Source: Clostridiales bacterium (GTDB lineage: Bacteria; Bacillota; Clostridia; Oscillospirales; CAG-272). From it: DNA of 6,823 bases. The stretch covers positions 1-6,823 of the forward strand of contig SFNW01000101.1 of assembly GCA_004554105.1 (NCBI GenBank). The letters are read 5' to 3'. The translations under genes and the position numbers were made by a program. This document shows positions 1-6,050 of the stretch, in pieces. How positions within the stretch are numbered: position 1 is the stretch's first letter; the number at the start of each line of letters is the position of its first letter. The notes under the pieces are model-generated. The model did no database searches. It worked only from the letters and a program-made list of their open reading frames with translations, and had not been told where the DNA came from.

Positions 1-382
1 TCGTGTCGTCCCCCGCGATGCAGCCGAGAATCTCATGCGAATGAATCGCGTCGATGCCGGTCGCCACCGCGTTGGCAAGCCCGGGAAAGGTCTTGAGCAC
101 GATAATATTGTTTGCGTAAGATACCTTGGTAATTGAGTCGATCAGCGCACCGTTGAATTTCGGCAGCGGCGCCGCGCCCTGCGTCGCCCCCTGCACGGCG
201 TACTTGTAGTTACCGACGCTGCTTGTGACCTTGGTCAGCTTCAGCTCGCGGATATCGCGCGAAATCGTTGCCTGCGTCGCCTCAAAGCCGTATTTGTTCA
301 AATAGAAAATCAGTTCTTCCTGGGTCTCGATTTCAAATTCTTCAATCAGTTCGAGAATCTTCTGCTGTCTCAGACTTTTCAA
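1..382 (-). CDS. argR: Arginine repressor ArgR (C-terminal end cut by window edge)
   Basis: This is the DNA-binding transcriptional regulator that senses L-arginine and controls arginine biosynthesis and catabolism, normally as a hexamer. 127 codons are visible of the roughly 150 usual for the family, so about 20 C-terminal residues lie off the left edge. The N-terminal winged helix-turn-helix covers about residues 1-65. It includes the recognition helix ATQATISRDIREL (35-47) with the Ser-Arg pair at 41-42. The C-terminal oligomerisation and arginine-binding domain starts near residue 75 and ends in view with GCIAGDDT (120-127), whose paired Asp residues correspond to the arginine-contacting aspartates of known ArgR proteins. 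The start is a TTG at 382-380: it has a good AGGGAG site 8 nt upstream, and no ATG is available before the conserved KSLRQQKIL start. It lies 15 bp after nadK and is probably the seventh gene downstream of nusB in one transcript. In relatives recN often follows; that would be outside the window. Confidence 0.97.
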   Translation of the reverse strand, partial: MKSLRQQKILELIEEFEIETQEELIFYLNKYGFEATQATISRDIRELKLTKVTSSVGNYKYAVQGATQGAAPLPKFNGALIDSITKVSYANNIIVLKTFPGLANAVATGIDAIHSHEILGCIAGDDT

Positions 383-390
383 TTCCGTTT

Positions 391-396
391 CTCCCT
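391..396 (-). promoter_or_regulatory. Ribosome binding site deciding the argR TTG start
   Basis: AGGGAG on the minus strand lies between the nadK stop (400-398) and the argR TTG (382-380), 8 nt from the start codon. It supports TTG as the true start, because the conserved ArgR N-terminus begins immediately after it and no in-frame ATG precedes it. Confidence 0.75.
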
Positions 397-397
397 G

Positions 398-1270
398 TTA
401 TTTTTTCAGCTCGTATTCGGACAGCTTCGCGTTCAGTACGCTGAAGAAGCCCTCGTGCTTCAGCTTGAGCATCTTGCACCGCCGTTCCGACCGACGAATG
501 ACCAGCCGCTCGCCGAAATACAGCGGCATCGGCTCGGTGCCGTCCGCCGTCACGTCGACGTGCGGTGCGCGGTCGTCGATATTTTCAAGTTCGAGCGTCG
601 TATTGCCCGAAAAGATAATCGGGCAGGCATACCGCGAAATTGGGCAGACCGGCGTGACGCAGACACATTCGAGCACGGGGTCGATGACGCTGCCGCCCGC
701 CGCCATCGAATAGGCGGAGGAACCGGTCGGCGTGGCAAAGACAACCCCGTCGGCGCGAATCGTGCGCACCATACAGCCGTCCGCATTCAGCCGCAAATCA
801 ATACATTTCGGATAACTGCCGCGCCCGACCGCAACCTCGTTCAGCGCACTACGCGAAAGCAGCGTCGTCTTGCCGTCGACACGCTTTTTCTCAACCTGCA
901 CGGTCATGCGCTCCTGCACCGTATAATCGCCGGTGTAAATGCGATCAATCAACGGAATCTCGTGCTTTTCAAGTTCTGCCATGTAGCCGACGCGCCCGAA
1001 GTTGATGCCGAGCAGCGGAATGTCGTAGGTCAGCGCATATTCCGAACCCCGAAGAATCGAGCCGTCGCCGCCGAGTACGACAATCATATCTGCGCCGCAA
1101 AAGAGATTTTCCGGCTCGCAGAGCGTCGCGCCCTCGGCAAACCGTTCGCCTGCGAAGGCGCGGTCAAAGCGCACCTCTGCACCGTGCATACGGAAACGCT
1201 CGACGGCACGGAGCGTGTAGTCCTTATCGGTTTCCCTGCGTATCGTCGGGAGCAGTACGATAGATTTCAT
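398..1270 (-). CDS. nadK: NAD kinase (ATP-dependent NAD+ phosphorylation)
   Basis: It makes NADP+ by phosphorylating NAD+ in the cytoplasm. The product is 290 residues, normal for the family. The nucleotide-binding GGDG motif is at 67-70 (context VVLGGDGSILR), the LGINFGRVGYM segment at 87-97, the Asn-Glu pair in ALNEVAV at 142-148, and the glycine-rich ADGVVFATPTGSSAYS block at 173-188, followed by SMAAGG. The TPVCPIS stretch (206-212) matches the usual TPICPH region. The ATG at 1270-1268 is chosen because GAGGTG (1279-1274) serves as its Shine-Dalgarno sequence. An in-frame GTG at 1276 lies inside that site and would add only two residues. The gene starts 21 bp after the tlyA stop and ends 15 bp before argR. 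There are nine Cys residues, a little Cys-rich, but no metal-binding spacing is evident. Confidence 0.97.
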   Translation of the reverse strand: MKSIVLLPTIRRETDKDYTLRAVERFRMHGAEVRFDRAFAGERFAEGATLCEPENLFCGADMIVVLGGDGSILRGSEYALTYDIPLLGINFGRVGYMAELEKHEIPLIDRIYTGDYTVQERMTVQVEKKRVDGKTTLLSRSALNEVAVGRGSYPKCIDLRLNADGCMVRTIRADGVVFATPTGSSAYSMAAGGSVIDPVLECVCVTPVCPISRYACPIIFSGNTTLELENIDDRAPHVDVTADGTEPMPLYFGERLVIRRSERRCKMLKLKHEGFFSVLNAKLSEYELKK

Positions 1271-1273
1271 AAG

Positions 1274-1279
1274 CACCTC
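1274..1279 (-). promoter_or_regulatory. Ribosome binding site of nadK
   Basis: GAGGTG in the 21-bp gap between tlyA and nadK. It overlaps a potential GTG start (1276), which makes that codon unlikely and favours the ATG at 1270, five bases beyond the GAGG core. Confidence 0.65.
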
Positions 1280-1291
1280 GGATATAAGTAT

Positions 1292-2080
1292 TCAGCACTG
1301 CACACCGGCAGCGCGGGCAATGGACTGTGCCTCGTTTTCGACGGCGGGACGTTCGCCGCCCTTGGAAAAGCAGGCGAGGAATTCCTCGTTGCCGTCGCCG
1401 CCCAAAATCGGGGACGGCGTGACACCGCAGAAAGCAAAGCCGCACGCCTTTGCGGCTTCGACCACGCGGGCGATCGCACCGGCGCGCGCCGCGCGGCTTT
1501 TGACGACGCCGCCCTTGCCTATCGCCTCGCGCCCCGCCTCAAACTGCGGCTTGACAAGGCTGACAAGAATTGCACGCGCGTCCAATACACCGTACAGAGC
1601 GGGGAGAATCAGCGTCTGCGAGATAAAGGAGACGTCCATGACCGCAAAGGTCGGACGCACGGGAAAATCGGTCGGCGAAAGAAAGCGCGCATTGTACTTT
1701 TCCATCGAGACGACGCGCGCATCGCGCCGCAGCTTTTCGGCAAGCTGTCCGCTGCCCGAATCGACCGCATACACGCGCTTTGCCCCCTGCAAAAGCAGGT
1801 ATTCGGTAAAGCCGCCGGTCGACGCGCCGACGTCGATTGCCGTGCAGTCGGCTGCCGAGAGCGAAAAGGCTTCAAACGCCCGTTCAAGCTTCAGTGCGCC
1901 GCGGCTGACATAGGCAAGCGGCTCGCCGATAATTTCGATTTTGTCGCTCTCGAACGCGGGCGCGGACGGCTTTTCGACCGCCTTGCCGTTCAGCAGCACA
2001 CAGCCCGATTCAATCAGCAACTTCGCGCGCTGACGGCTCGGCGCAAGACCGCGCTCGGTCAGAAACACGTCGAGCCGCAT
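1292..2080 (-). CDS. tlyA: TlyA-family rRNA (cytidine-2'-O)-methyltransferase
   Basis: This is an RNA-binding methyltransferase of 262 residues. Characterised TlyA proteins use S-adenosylmethionine to 2'-O-methylate a cytidine in 23S rRNA (C1920), and the longer mycobacterial type also methylates 16S rRNA (C1409). An S4 RNA-binding domain spans about residues 1-60 (RLDVFLTERGLAPSRQRAK at the start). The FtsJ/RrmJ-type fold follows, with the SAM-binding motif DVGASTGGF at 83-91 and acidic D107 after the next strand. The likely catalytic tetrad is K64 (GALKLE), D149 (VMDVSF), K177 (VKPQFE) and E233 (GNEEF). Start: the ATG at 2080 shares its A with the ispA TGA (TGATG). An upstream in-frame extension to 2158 would lie within ispA and add residues the family lacks. 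Only a weak GGAAA precedes the start, so translational coupling to ispA is likely. Old 'hemolysin' labels for this family are misleading. Which rRNA site is modified here is not shown by the sequence. Confidence 0.96.
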   Translation of the reverse strand: MRLDVFLTERGLAPSRQRAKLLIESGCVLLNGKAVEKPSAPAFESDKIEIIGEPLAYVSRGALKLERAFEAFSLSAADCTAIDVGASTGGFTEYLLLQGAKRVYAVDSGSGQLAEKLRRDARVVSMEKYNARFLSPTDFPVRPTFAVMDVSFISQTLILPALYGVLDARAILVSLVKPQFEAGREAIGKGGVVKSRAARAGAIARVVEAAKACGFAFCGVTPSPILGGDGNEEFLACFSKGGERPAVENEAQSIARAAGVQC

Positions 2081-2958
2081 CAGTATTTCCGATGCAGCAG
2101 CCATTCGCCGAGCGCACAGAGCGTCTCGGCGCCGGCATAGCCGCGAATCGCGCCGCACGCCTCGTCCGACACCTTTGCGGCGTAGGCGAGCGCGTCCTCG
2201 GCGCTCATAAAACTGAGAAAGGTCGTCTTTTCGTTCTTTTTGTCGCTGCCGACCGGCTTGCCGAGTTCCTCGGTGCTGCCGCAGACGTCGAGCACGTCGT
2301 CGACAATCTGAAAGGCAAGCCCGATTCCCGCGCCGTAAGTATCCGCCGCGCGCATGGCGGCATCGTCGCCGCCTGCGGCAAGCACGCCGAGTTTTGCCGC
2401 CGCACGAATCAGTGCGCCGGTCTTATGTGCGTGCAGCGAAAGCAATTTTTCAAACGGAATTTGCTTTCCGTCGCTCTCCATATCGAGCATCTGCCCCTCG
2501 CACATGCCGTCCGCGCCTGCGGCGGAAGCGAGAATCGCGACGGCGCGATTCTGGTTTTCCGCGCTTGTCTGCGAATTTGACAGCGCGCATTCAAAGGCTG
2601 AGAAAATCAGCGCATCGCCCGCAATCAGCGCGGGGGCTTCGCCGAACGCCTTGTGCGTCGTCGGTCTGCCGCGACGGAGGTCGTCGTTGTCCATACAGGG
2701 CATATCGTCGTGAATCAACGAAAAATTGTGAATCATTTCGATTGCGGCGGCATAGGGGAGTGCCGCTTCGTCCCTGCCGCCGAGCAAGCGGCAAAATTCC
2801 AGCGTCAGAAACGGGCGAATGCGCTTGCCGCCGCCCATCACGCCGTATTCCATCGCGCGGTAGAGCGTCGTGTCGGCATTCTTCGCGGCAAAGAAGTGCC
2901 GCATGGTGTCCTCGGTCAGCGCCGCCGCGTCGTGCATACGGTCAAGCAGGGTCTGCAT
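2080..2958 (-). CDS. ispA: Polyprenyl (probably farnesyl) diphosphate synthase
   Basis: It condenses isopentenyl diphosphate with allylic diphosphates to give farnesyl diphosphate, a precursor for undecaprenyl phosphate and other prenyl products. The product is 292 residues from the ATG at 2958, typical for the family. GGGKRIRP (42-49) is the substrate-binding region. The first Asp-rich motif is DDMPCMD (84-90) with its following DDLRRGRPTTHK, and its spacing of four residues between the DD pair and the next D is the bacterial (type II) form. The second is DDVLD (220-224), after FQIV, and it is followed by GKPVGSD. The residue five before the first motif is Phe (F79), and an aromatic residue there is associated with stopping at C15. 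FPP as product is therefore inferred. Start: GGAGG at 2972-2968 serves either the ATG at 2958, which overlaps the xseB stop as TGATG, or a GTG three bases earlier. ATG is preferred. It follows xseB directly and overlaps tlyA. Confidence 0.96.
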   Translation of the reverse strand: MQTLLDRMHDAAALTEDTMRHFFAAKNADTTLYRAMEYGVMGGGKRIRPFLTLEFCRLLGGRDEAALPYAAAIEMIHNFSLIHDDMPCMDNDDLRRGRPTTHKAFGEAPALIAGDALIFSAFECALSNSQTSAENQNRAVAILASAAGADGMCEGQMLDMESDGKQIPFEKLLSLHAHKTGALIRAAAKLGVLAAGGDDAAMRAADTYGAGIGLAFQIVDDVLDVCGSTEELGKPVGSDKKNEKTTFLSFMSAEDALAYAAKVSDEACGAIRGYAGAETLCALGEWLLHRKY

Positions 2959-3194
2959 CACTGCTTTCCTCCGTTAAACTCGGTCTCTGTGAGTTTGCCG
3001 TCCTCGCCTGCGGCGAGCAGCTTAACCTTCTGCTCCGCGCCCTCGAGCTTTGCGTTGCAGATCTTGACAAGCGTGATGCCCTCTTCAAACAGTCCGAGCG
3101 ATTGGTCAAGCCCCGCGCTGCCGCCCTCAAGCGCACGCACGATTTCTTCAAGCCGCGCCATCGCCGCTTCAAATGTCATTTCTTTTTCAGCCAT
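2958..3194 (-). CDS. xseB: Exodeoxyribonuclease VII small subunit
   Basis: This is the small subunit of exonuclease VII, which binds several copies to each XseA and allows processive single-strand DNA degradation in repair and recombination. The product is 78 residues, a normal size. It is mostly helical, with the family core from TFEAAMARLEEIVRALEGG (7-25) through SLGLFEEGITLVKICNAKL (32-50) to AEQKVKLL (53-60). The conserved Leu/Glu spacing of the paired helices is intact. The ATG at 3194 has GAGAGGA about 9 nt upstream. The gene lies 33 bp after xseA, and its TGA (2960-2958) overlaps the ispA ATG, so the subunits are co-transcribed and ispA is translationally coupled. Confidence 0.97.
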   Translation of the reverse strand: MAEKEMTFEAAMARLEEIVRALEGGSAGLDQSLGLFEEGITLVKICNAKLEGAEQKVKLLAAGEDGKLTETEFNGGKQ

Positions 3195-3227
3195 ATCGTC
3201 AAATCCTCTCCGAATTTCGCTTTCGTC

Positions 3228-4487
3228 TTATTTTGCCGCTTCGCCCATGATTTTTGTGACCGTCGCCGTCAGACTGCCGTCGCTGAGACGTACCGAAATC
3301 TCGTCGCCGACGGCGGACTGCGCCGCCCGCGTAAGTACCTTGCCGTCCTTGCCCGTCGCGACCGAATAGCCGCGCGAGAGAATGGCAAGCGGGCTTAACG
3401 CTTCGAGCTTTGCGGACTGCTGCGCCAATTTATGCCGCGTCTCGGTCAGTTTTGCCGCCTCGGCACTCTCAAGCCGCTGCCCGAGCAGCAAAAGCTGCAT
3501 TTTTCGGTCCTCAAAAAACCGCTCGGGGTGCGCGAAGATCCCCTGCTTCGTATAGAAGTCGAGAATCTGTCTGCCGTTTTCCAGACGGCGCGAGAGCAGC
3601 AGCGACATTCTGCCGATGATGTTGTCGATTTTGCGCATCAGCTCGTGCGTCTCGGGCACGGCAAGTTCCGCCGCCGCCGAGGGCGTGGGCGCGCGCCTGT
3701 CCGCGACAAAGTCGCAGATGGTGAAGTCGGTCTCATGCCCGACTGCCGAAATGACGGGAATCGGGCAGGCGGCAATCGTGCGGGCAAGTTCCTCGCTGTT
3801 GAACGCCCACAAGTCCTCAATCGAGCCGCCGCCGCGTCCGATGATGATGACGTCGACGTCTTTTGTCTCCATGAAGTGCCGCATTCCCGCAATCAGCGAC
3901 GGCGCCGCCTCGGCGCCCTGCACCAACGCGGGGTACAAAATCACCCTCGCATAGGGGAAGCGTCTGCCGAGAATGTTGATAATGTCGCGGATTGCCGCGC
4001 CGGTCGGCGAGGTGATAACGCCGATGCGCGTCGGAATCTTCGGCAGCGGCTTTTTCCGCGCCTCATCGAACAGCCCCTCCGCCGCAAGCTTCTTTTTGAG
4101 CTGCTCGAACGCAAAGTAGAGCGCACCGATGCCCTCCGGCTCCATCGCGTCGCAATAGAGCTGGTACTGTCCGTCGCGGACAAATGCCGAAACTCTGCCC
4201 CGCGCCACAATCTTCATGCCGTTTTCGGGGACGAAGCGCAGCTTCGACGCCGAGCCGCGGAACATGACCGCGCGAATCAGCGAGGTCTCGTCCTTAATCG
4301 TAAAGTAAAAATGTCCGGTCTTGTAGTGGTTGGTGAAGTTGGAGATTTCGCCCTTGACCGACACGCGGGCAAGAAAGCGGTCTCCGTCGATTTTCGCCTT
4401 GATGTATTCGTTGAGCTGTGTGACCGTCACGACCCCGTCACCTTGGGCGGCGGGCGGCGCGTCAAACAAATCGTTTATCTCGCTCAT
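3228..4487 (-). CDS. xseA: Exodeoxyribonuclease VII large (catalytic) subunit
   Basis: This is the catalytic subunit of exonuclease VII, which digests single-stranded DNA from both ends to short oligonucleotides. The product is 419 residues. An N-terminal OB-fold lies at about 19-115 (VTVTQLNEYIKAKI onward, VKGEISNFTNH at 44-54). The catalytic domain begins at PTRIGVITSPTGAAIRDI (152-169). It carries the signature GRGGGSIEDLWAFN (217-230) and GHETDFTICDFVADRRAPTPSAAAE (250-274), with H251, D254 and D259 among the expected key residues. A long helical region follows, then the C-terminal SPLAILSRGYSV (365-376) and a beta-rich tail. All expected blocks are present, so the enzyme should be active. 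The ATG at 4487 overlaps the upstream gene's stop as ATGA and has GGAGG only 4 nt before it. The partner xseB follows after 33 bp. In many Clostridia folD or nusB precedes xseA; here a Kae1-like gene does. Confidence 0.98.
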   Translation of the reverse strand: MSEINDLFDAPPAAQGDGVVTVTQLNEYIKAKIDGDRFLARVSVKGEISNFTNHYKTGHFYFTIKDETSLIRAVMFRGSASKLRFVPENGMKIVARGRVSAFVRDGQYQLYCDAMEPEGIGALYFAFEQLKKKLAAEGLFDEARKKPLPKIPTRIGVITSPTGAAIRDIINILGRRFPYARVILYPALVQGAEAAPSLIAGMRHFMETKDVDVIIIGRGGGSIEDLWAFNSEELARTIAACPIPVISAVGHETDFTICDFVADRRAPTPSAAAELAVPETHELMRKIDNIIGRMSLLLSRRLENGRQILDFYTKQGIFAHPERFFEDRKMQLLLLGQRLESAEAAKLTETRHKLAQQSAKLEALSPLAILSRGYSVATGKDGKVLTRAAQSAVGDEISVRLSDGSLTATVTKIMGEAAK

Positions 4488-5443
4488 ACTTCCTCCGCAA
4501 GCAAATTCTGCGTTTTCCGCCGCGTAAGTTCGGCAATGCCGACCGCGTTGTCGGCGGACAGCCCCGGCTCGGCAAAATAGGTCTCGCCGAGCGGCGAGAG
4601 CATCGCTCTCAGCCGTCGGTTGCTCATCACGCCGCCCGCAAACAGGACAGGCAAAGCACCGTGCTCCTCCCGTGCGCCCTGCGCCATGGCAAGCAGCGTC
4701 CGCCCGATAAAGTCGAGGACAAACGCGCTCGTCTTTGCCGTGTCCCCGCTCTCGCGAAAACAGGCTTCGGCAAGGTTTTGCAGCCCCGAGAGGTTGCAGT
4801 ACGCGCCGCGCACGCTGATTTTCGGCTTCGGGAGTTTTCCCTTATAGCGAGCCGCCTCTTGTTCGAGCTGTGCGCCGCAGGGAAAGCGCATCCCCATCAT
4901 CACGCCCGCGCGGTCAACAGTCTGCCCTGCGTTGAGGTCGCGCGTACCGCCGACAATCTCGGCGGCAAAGCCGTCGCCGCTCTGTCTGCAAAGCAGCACC
5001 TCGGTCGTACCGCCCGAAACATGAAAGGCGATAAACGGCTTATCCGCAATCCCCCACGCGCCCGCCGAGGTCAGCGCCGCCGAAAGATGCCCGCACTGAT
5101 GCGAAAACGCAACAGGCGAAATGCCCCGCCCTGCCGCCAGCGCGTTTGCTGCCGCCTCACCGCAGAGAAAGCACGGCATATACGAGCCGTCGACCTTGCG
5201 CGGTCGCGCGGAATAGCCGATACCGAGCAGTTTTTTCCCTTCGAGAAACGCCGACGCCTCGGCAAGTACGACAGGCAGATTTTTGACGTGCGCGAACACG
5301 GCGTCGCTCTGTCTGAGTCCGCACTGCCCGTCCGCTACGGGAAGCAGCCGCTTGACGTTGGCAAGGACGCCGCCGTTTTCATCGACGATGCCTACCGAAG
5401 TCGTGTAATTGCTCGTATCGACGCCGACGAAGCAGCCGTTCAT
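4484..5443 (-). CDS. Uncharacterised Kae1/TsaD-like protein (divergent TsaD paralog)
   Basis: This is a 319-residue member of the ASKHA-fold Kae1/TsaD superfamily, often labelled 'O-sialoglycoprotein endopeptidase' or 'peptidase M22'. True TsaD makes the threonylcarbamoyl-adenosine of tRNA. Superfamily features in order: N-terminal FVGVDTSNYTTSVGIVD (5-21, phosphate-loop strand pair); SHQCGHLSAAL (114-124), with the metal-ligand pair H115/H119; FHVSGGTTEVLL (140-151); LFAGGVMSNRRLR (267-279); and SADNAVGIAEL (296-306), with D298 as the likely third metal ligand. It is unlike true TsaD in the segment between 73 and 95. There the usual glycine-proline-glycine loop is replaced by SARPRKVDGSYMPCF (78-92). 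GQTVDRAGVMMGMRFPCG (173-190) replaces the usual DDAVGEAFDKVA region. It lies between nusB and xseA with ATGA overlaps at both ends, and has an AAGGAGG site 10 nt upstream. It is probably not the cell's main TsaD. Substrate and reaction are unknown. There are nine Cys residues. Confidence 0.85.
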   Translation of the reverse strand: MNGCFVGVDTSNYTTSVGIVDENGGVLANVKRLLPVADGQCGLRQSDAVFAHVKNLPVVLAEASAFLEGKKLLGIGYSARPRKVDGSYMPCFLCGEAAANALAAGRGISPVAFSHQCGHLSAALTSAGAWGIADKPFIAFHVSGGTTEVLLCRQSGDGFAAEIVGGTRDLNAGQTVDRAGVMMGMRFPCGAQLEQEAARYKGKLPKPKISVRGAYCNLSGLQNLAEACFRESGDTAKTSAFVLDFIGRTLLAMAQGAREEHGALPVLFAGGVMSNRRLRAMLSPLGETYFAEPGLSADNAVGIAELTRRKTQNLLAEEV

Positions 5444-5844
5444 TTGCCGAGTTCCTCCTTGACGGCGTTGAGAATGCCGTTGACAAACGCCTTGGTCTTC
5501 TCGTCGTCGTAGCGTTTGGCAAGCTCGACCGCCTCGTTGATCGAGACGTTGGCGGGAATGTCCGCGATATAGAGCATTTCGTAAATCGAGATGCGCATAA
5601 TCGACTTTGCCACCTTGGAAATGCGCGAGAGTTTTCTGCCCTTTGCGTATTTTTCGATGTAGGCGTCAAGTTCGCCGCTCTTTTCGAGAATGCCGAAATA
5701 GAGCGTGCGGATATATTCGTTTTCCTCAATGCCGCGCGCGGCGACCGCATTTTCGTAGAGGGCGGTCTTATCCTCGTACAGTCCGTATTCGTTTTCGTAG
5801 ATCAGCCCGAGTACGACTTCTCTGGAGTCTCTTCTGTTCAGCAT
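5440..5844 (-). CDS. nusB: Transcription antitermination factor NusB
   Basis: This is a small all-helical RNA-binding protein that, with NusE (ribosomal protein S10), binds boxA RNA and keeps RNA polymerase processive on rRNA operons. The product is 134 residues, typical. The N-terminus MLNRRDSREVVLGLIYE gives the basic boxA-binding helix. The C-terminal half has the signature LSRISKVAKSIMRISIYEML (72-91), followed by IPANVSINEAVELAKRY and the terminal FVNGILNAV. The ATG at 5844 has AAGGAA about 10 nt upstream. It is the first gene of the minus-strand cluster, behind a strong promoter, and its TGA overlaps the next start as ATGA. Confidence 0.97.
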   Translation of the reverse strand: MLNRRDSREVVLGLIYENEYGLYEDKTALYENAVAARGIEENEYIRTLYFGILEKSGELDAYIEKYAKGRKLSRISKVAKSIMRISIYEMLYIADIPANVSINEAVELAKRYDDEKTKAFVNGILNAVKEELGK

Positions 5845-5888
5845 AAAAGCGTTGTTCCTTTATTTTCGGCAAAATTATAGATGATAAT

Positions 5889-5917
5889 ATTATATAATAT
5901 ACAGCATACAAAGTCAA
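5889..5917 (-). promoter_or_regulatory. SigA-type promoter of the nusB-argR gene cluster
   Basis: On the minus strand there is a -35 box TTGACT at 5917-5912, a 17-bp spacer, and a perfect -10 box TATAAT at 5894-5889, all in an AT-rich stretch. Transcription would start near 5882, giving a leader of about 38 nt before the nusB ATG. A second TATAAT at 5879-5874 lacks a matching -35 box. No terminator-like hairpin or promoter of similar quality was seen between the downstream genes, so this probably drives the whole cluster. Confidence 0.8.
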
Positions 5918-5925
5918 CGAATATT

Positions 5926-6000
5926 CCGCATAAAAATTCGGTATAAACCCGCCGAAATGCAAATATAATCTTTCAGAGCGGAATTTTTGTTGAAATGCGG
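5926..6000. repeat. Interrupted inverted repeat in the divergent promoter region
   Basis: The left arm at 5926-5939 reads CCGCAT then AAAAATTC. The right arm at 5981-6000 reads GAATTTTT, six extra bases (GTTGAA), then ATGCGG. The two halves of each arm are exact reverse complements (8 bp and 6 bp), but the right arm is split. The left arm sits just upstream of the nusB -35 box, and the right arm overlaps the -35 box of the opposite promoter. It might be a shared operator for a regulator of both directions, or chance in AT-rich DNA. The 41-bp interval between the arms holds nothing else recognisable. Confidence 0.4.
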
Positions 6001-6018
6001 GCGCAAATGTGTTATTCT
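5990..6018 (+). promoter_or_regulatory. Promoter for the plus-strand small membrane protein gene
   Basis: There is a -35 box TTGAAA at 5990-5995, a 17-bp spacer, and a -10 box TATTCT at 6013-6018, with an extended TG at 6010-6011 one base before it. Transcription would start near 6025, about 26 nt before the ATG at 6051. It faces away from the nusB promoter. Confidence 0.6.
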
Positions 6019-6050
6019 AAGAAAAACACGTCAATTCGGAGCGTCTGTCC

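Noticed and set aside
455..2140. Very long open frame (561 codons) on the plus strand, antisense to nadK and tlyA
   Set aside because: The translation is a low-complexity, Arg/Ala/His-rich shadow with no recognisable motif, and it spans two clearly real minus-strand genes. Long antisense frames are expected in GC-rich coding DNA with strong third-position bias.
2081..2158. N-terminal extension of tlyA to an upstream start at 2158
   Set aside because: The extra 26 residues lie wholly inside ispA and are Arg-rich, and TlyA proteins start at the S4 domain (MRLDVFL), which matches the ATG at 2080.
2394..5512. Further long plus-strand open frames (2394-3398, 3432-4580, 4661-5512) antisense to ispA, xseB, xseA and the Kae1-like gene
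   Set aside because: They have the same Arg-rich shadow character, cross gene boundaries of the real minus-strand genes, and show no family motif.
5768..5962. 64-codon minus-strand frame upstream of and overlapping nusB
   Set aside because: It reads through the nusB promoter and into nusB in another frame, and there is no convincing ribosome binding site or family resemblance.
5964..5969. Plus-strand TATAAT in the divergent intergenic region
   Set aside because: There is no acceptable -35 box 16-18 bp upstream, and the TTGAAA/TATTCT pair nearer the gene is a better promoter.
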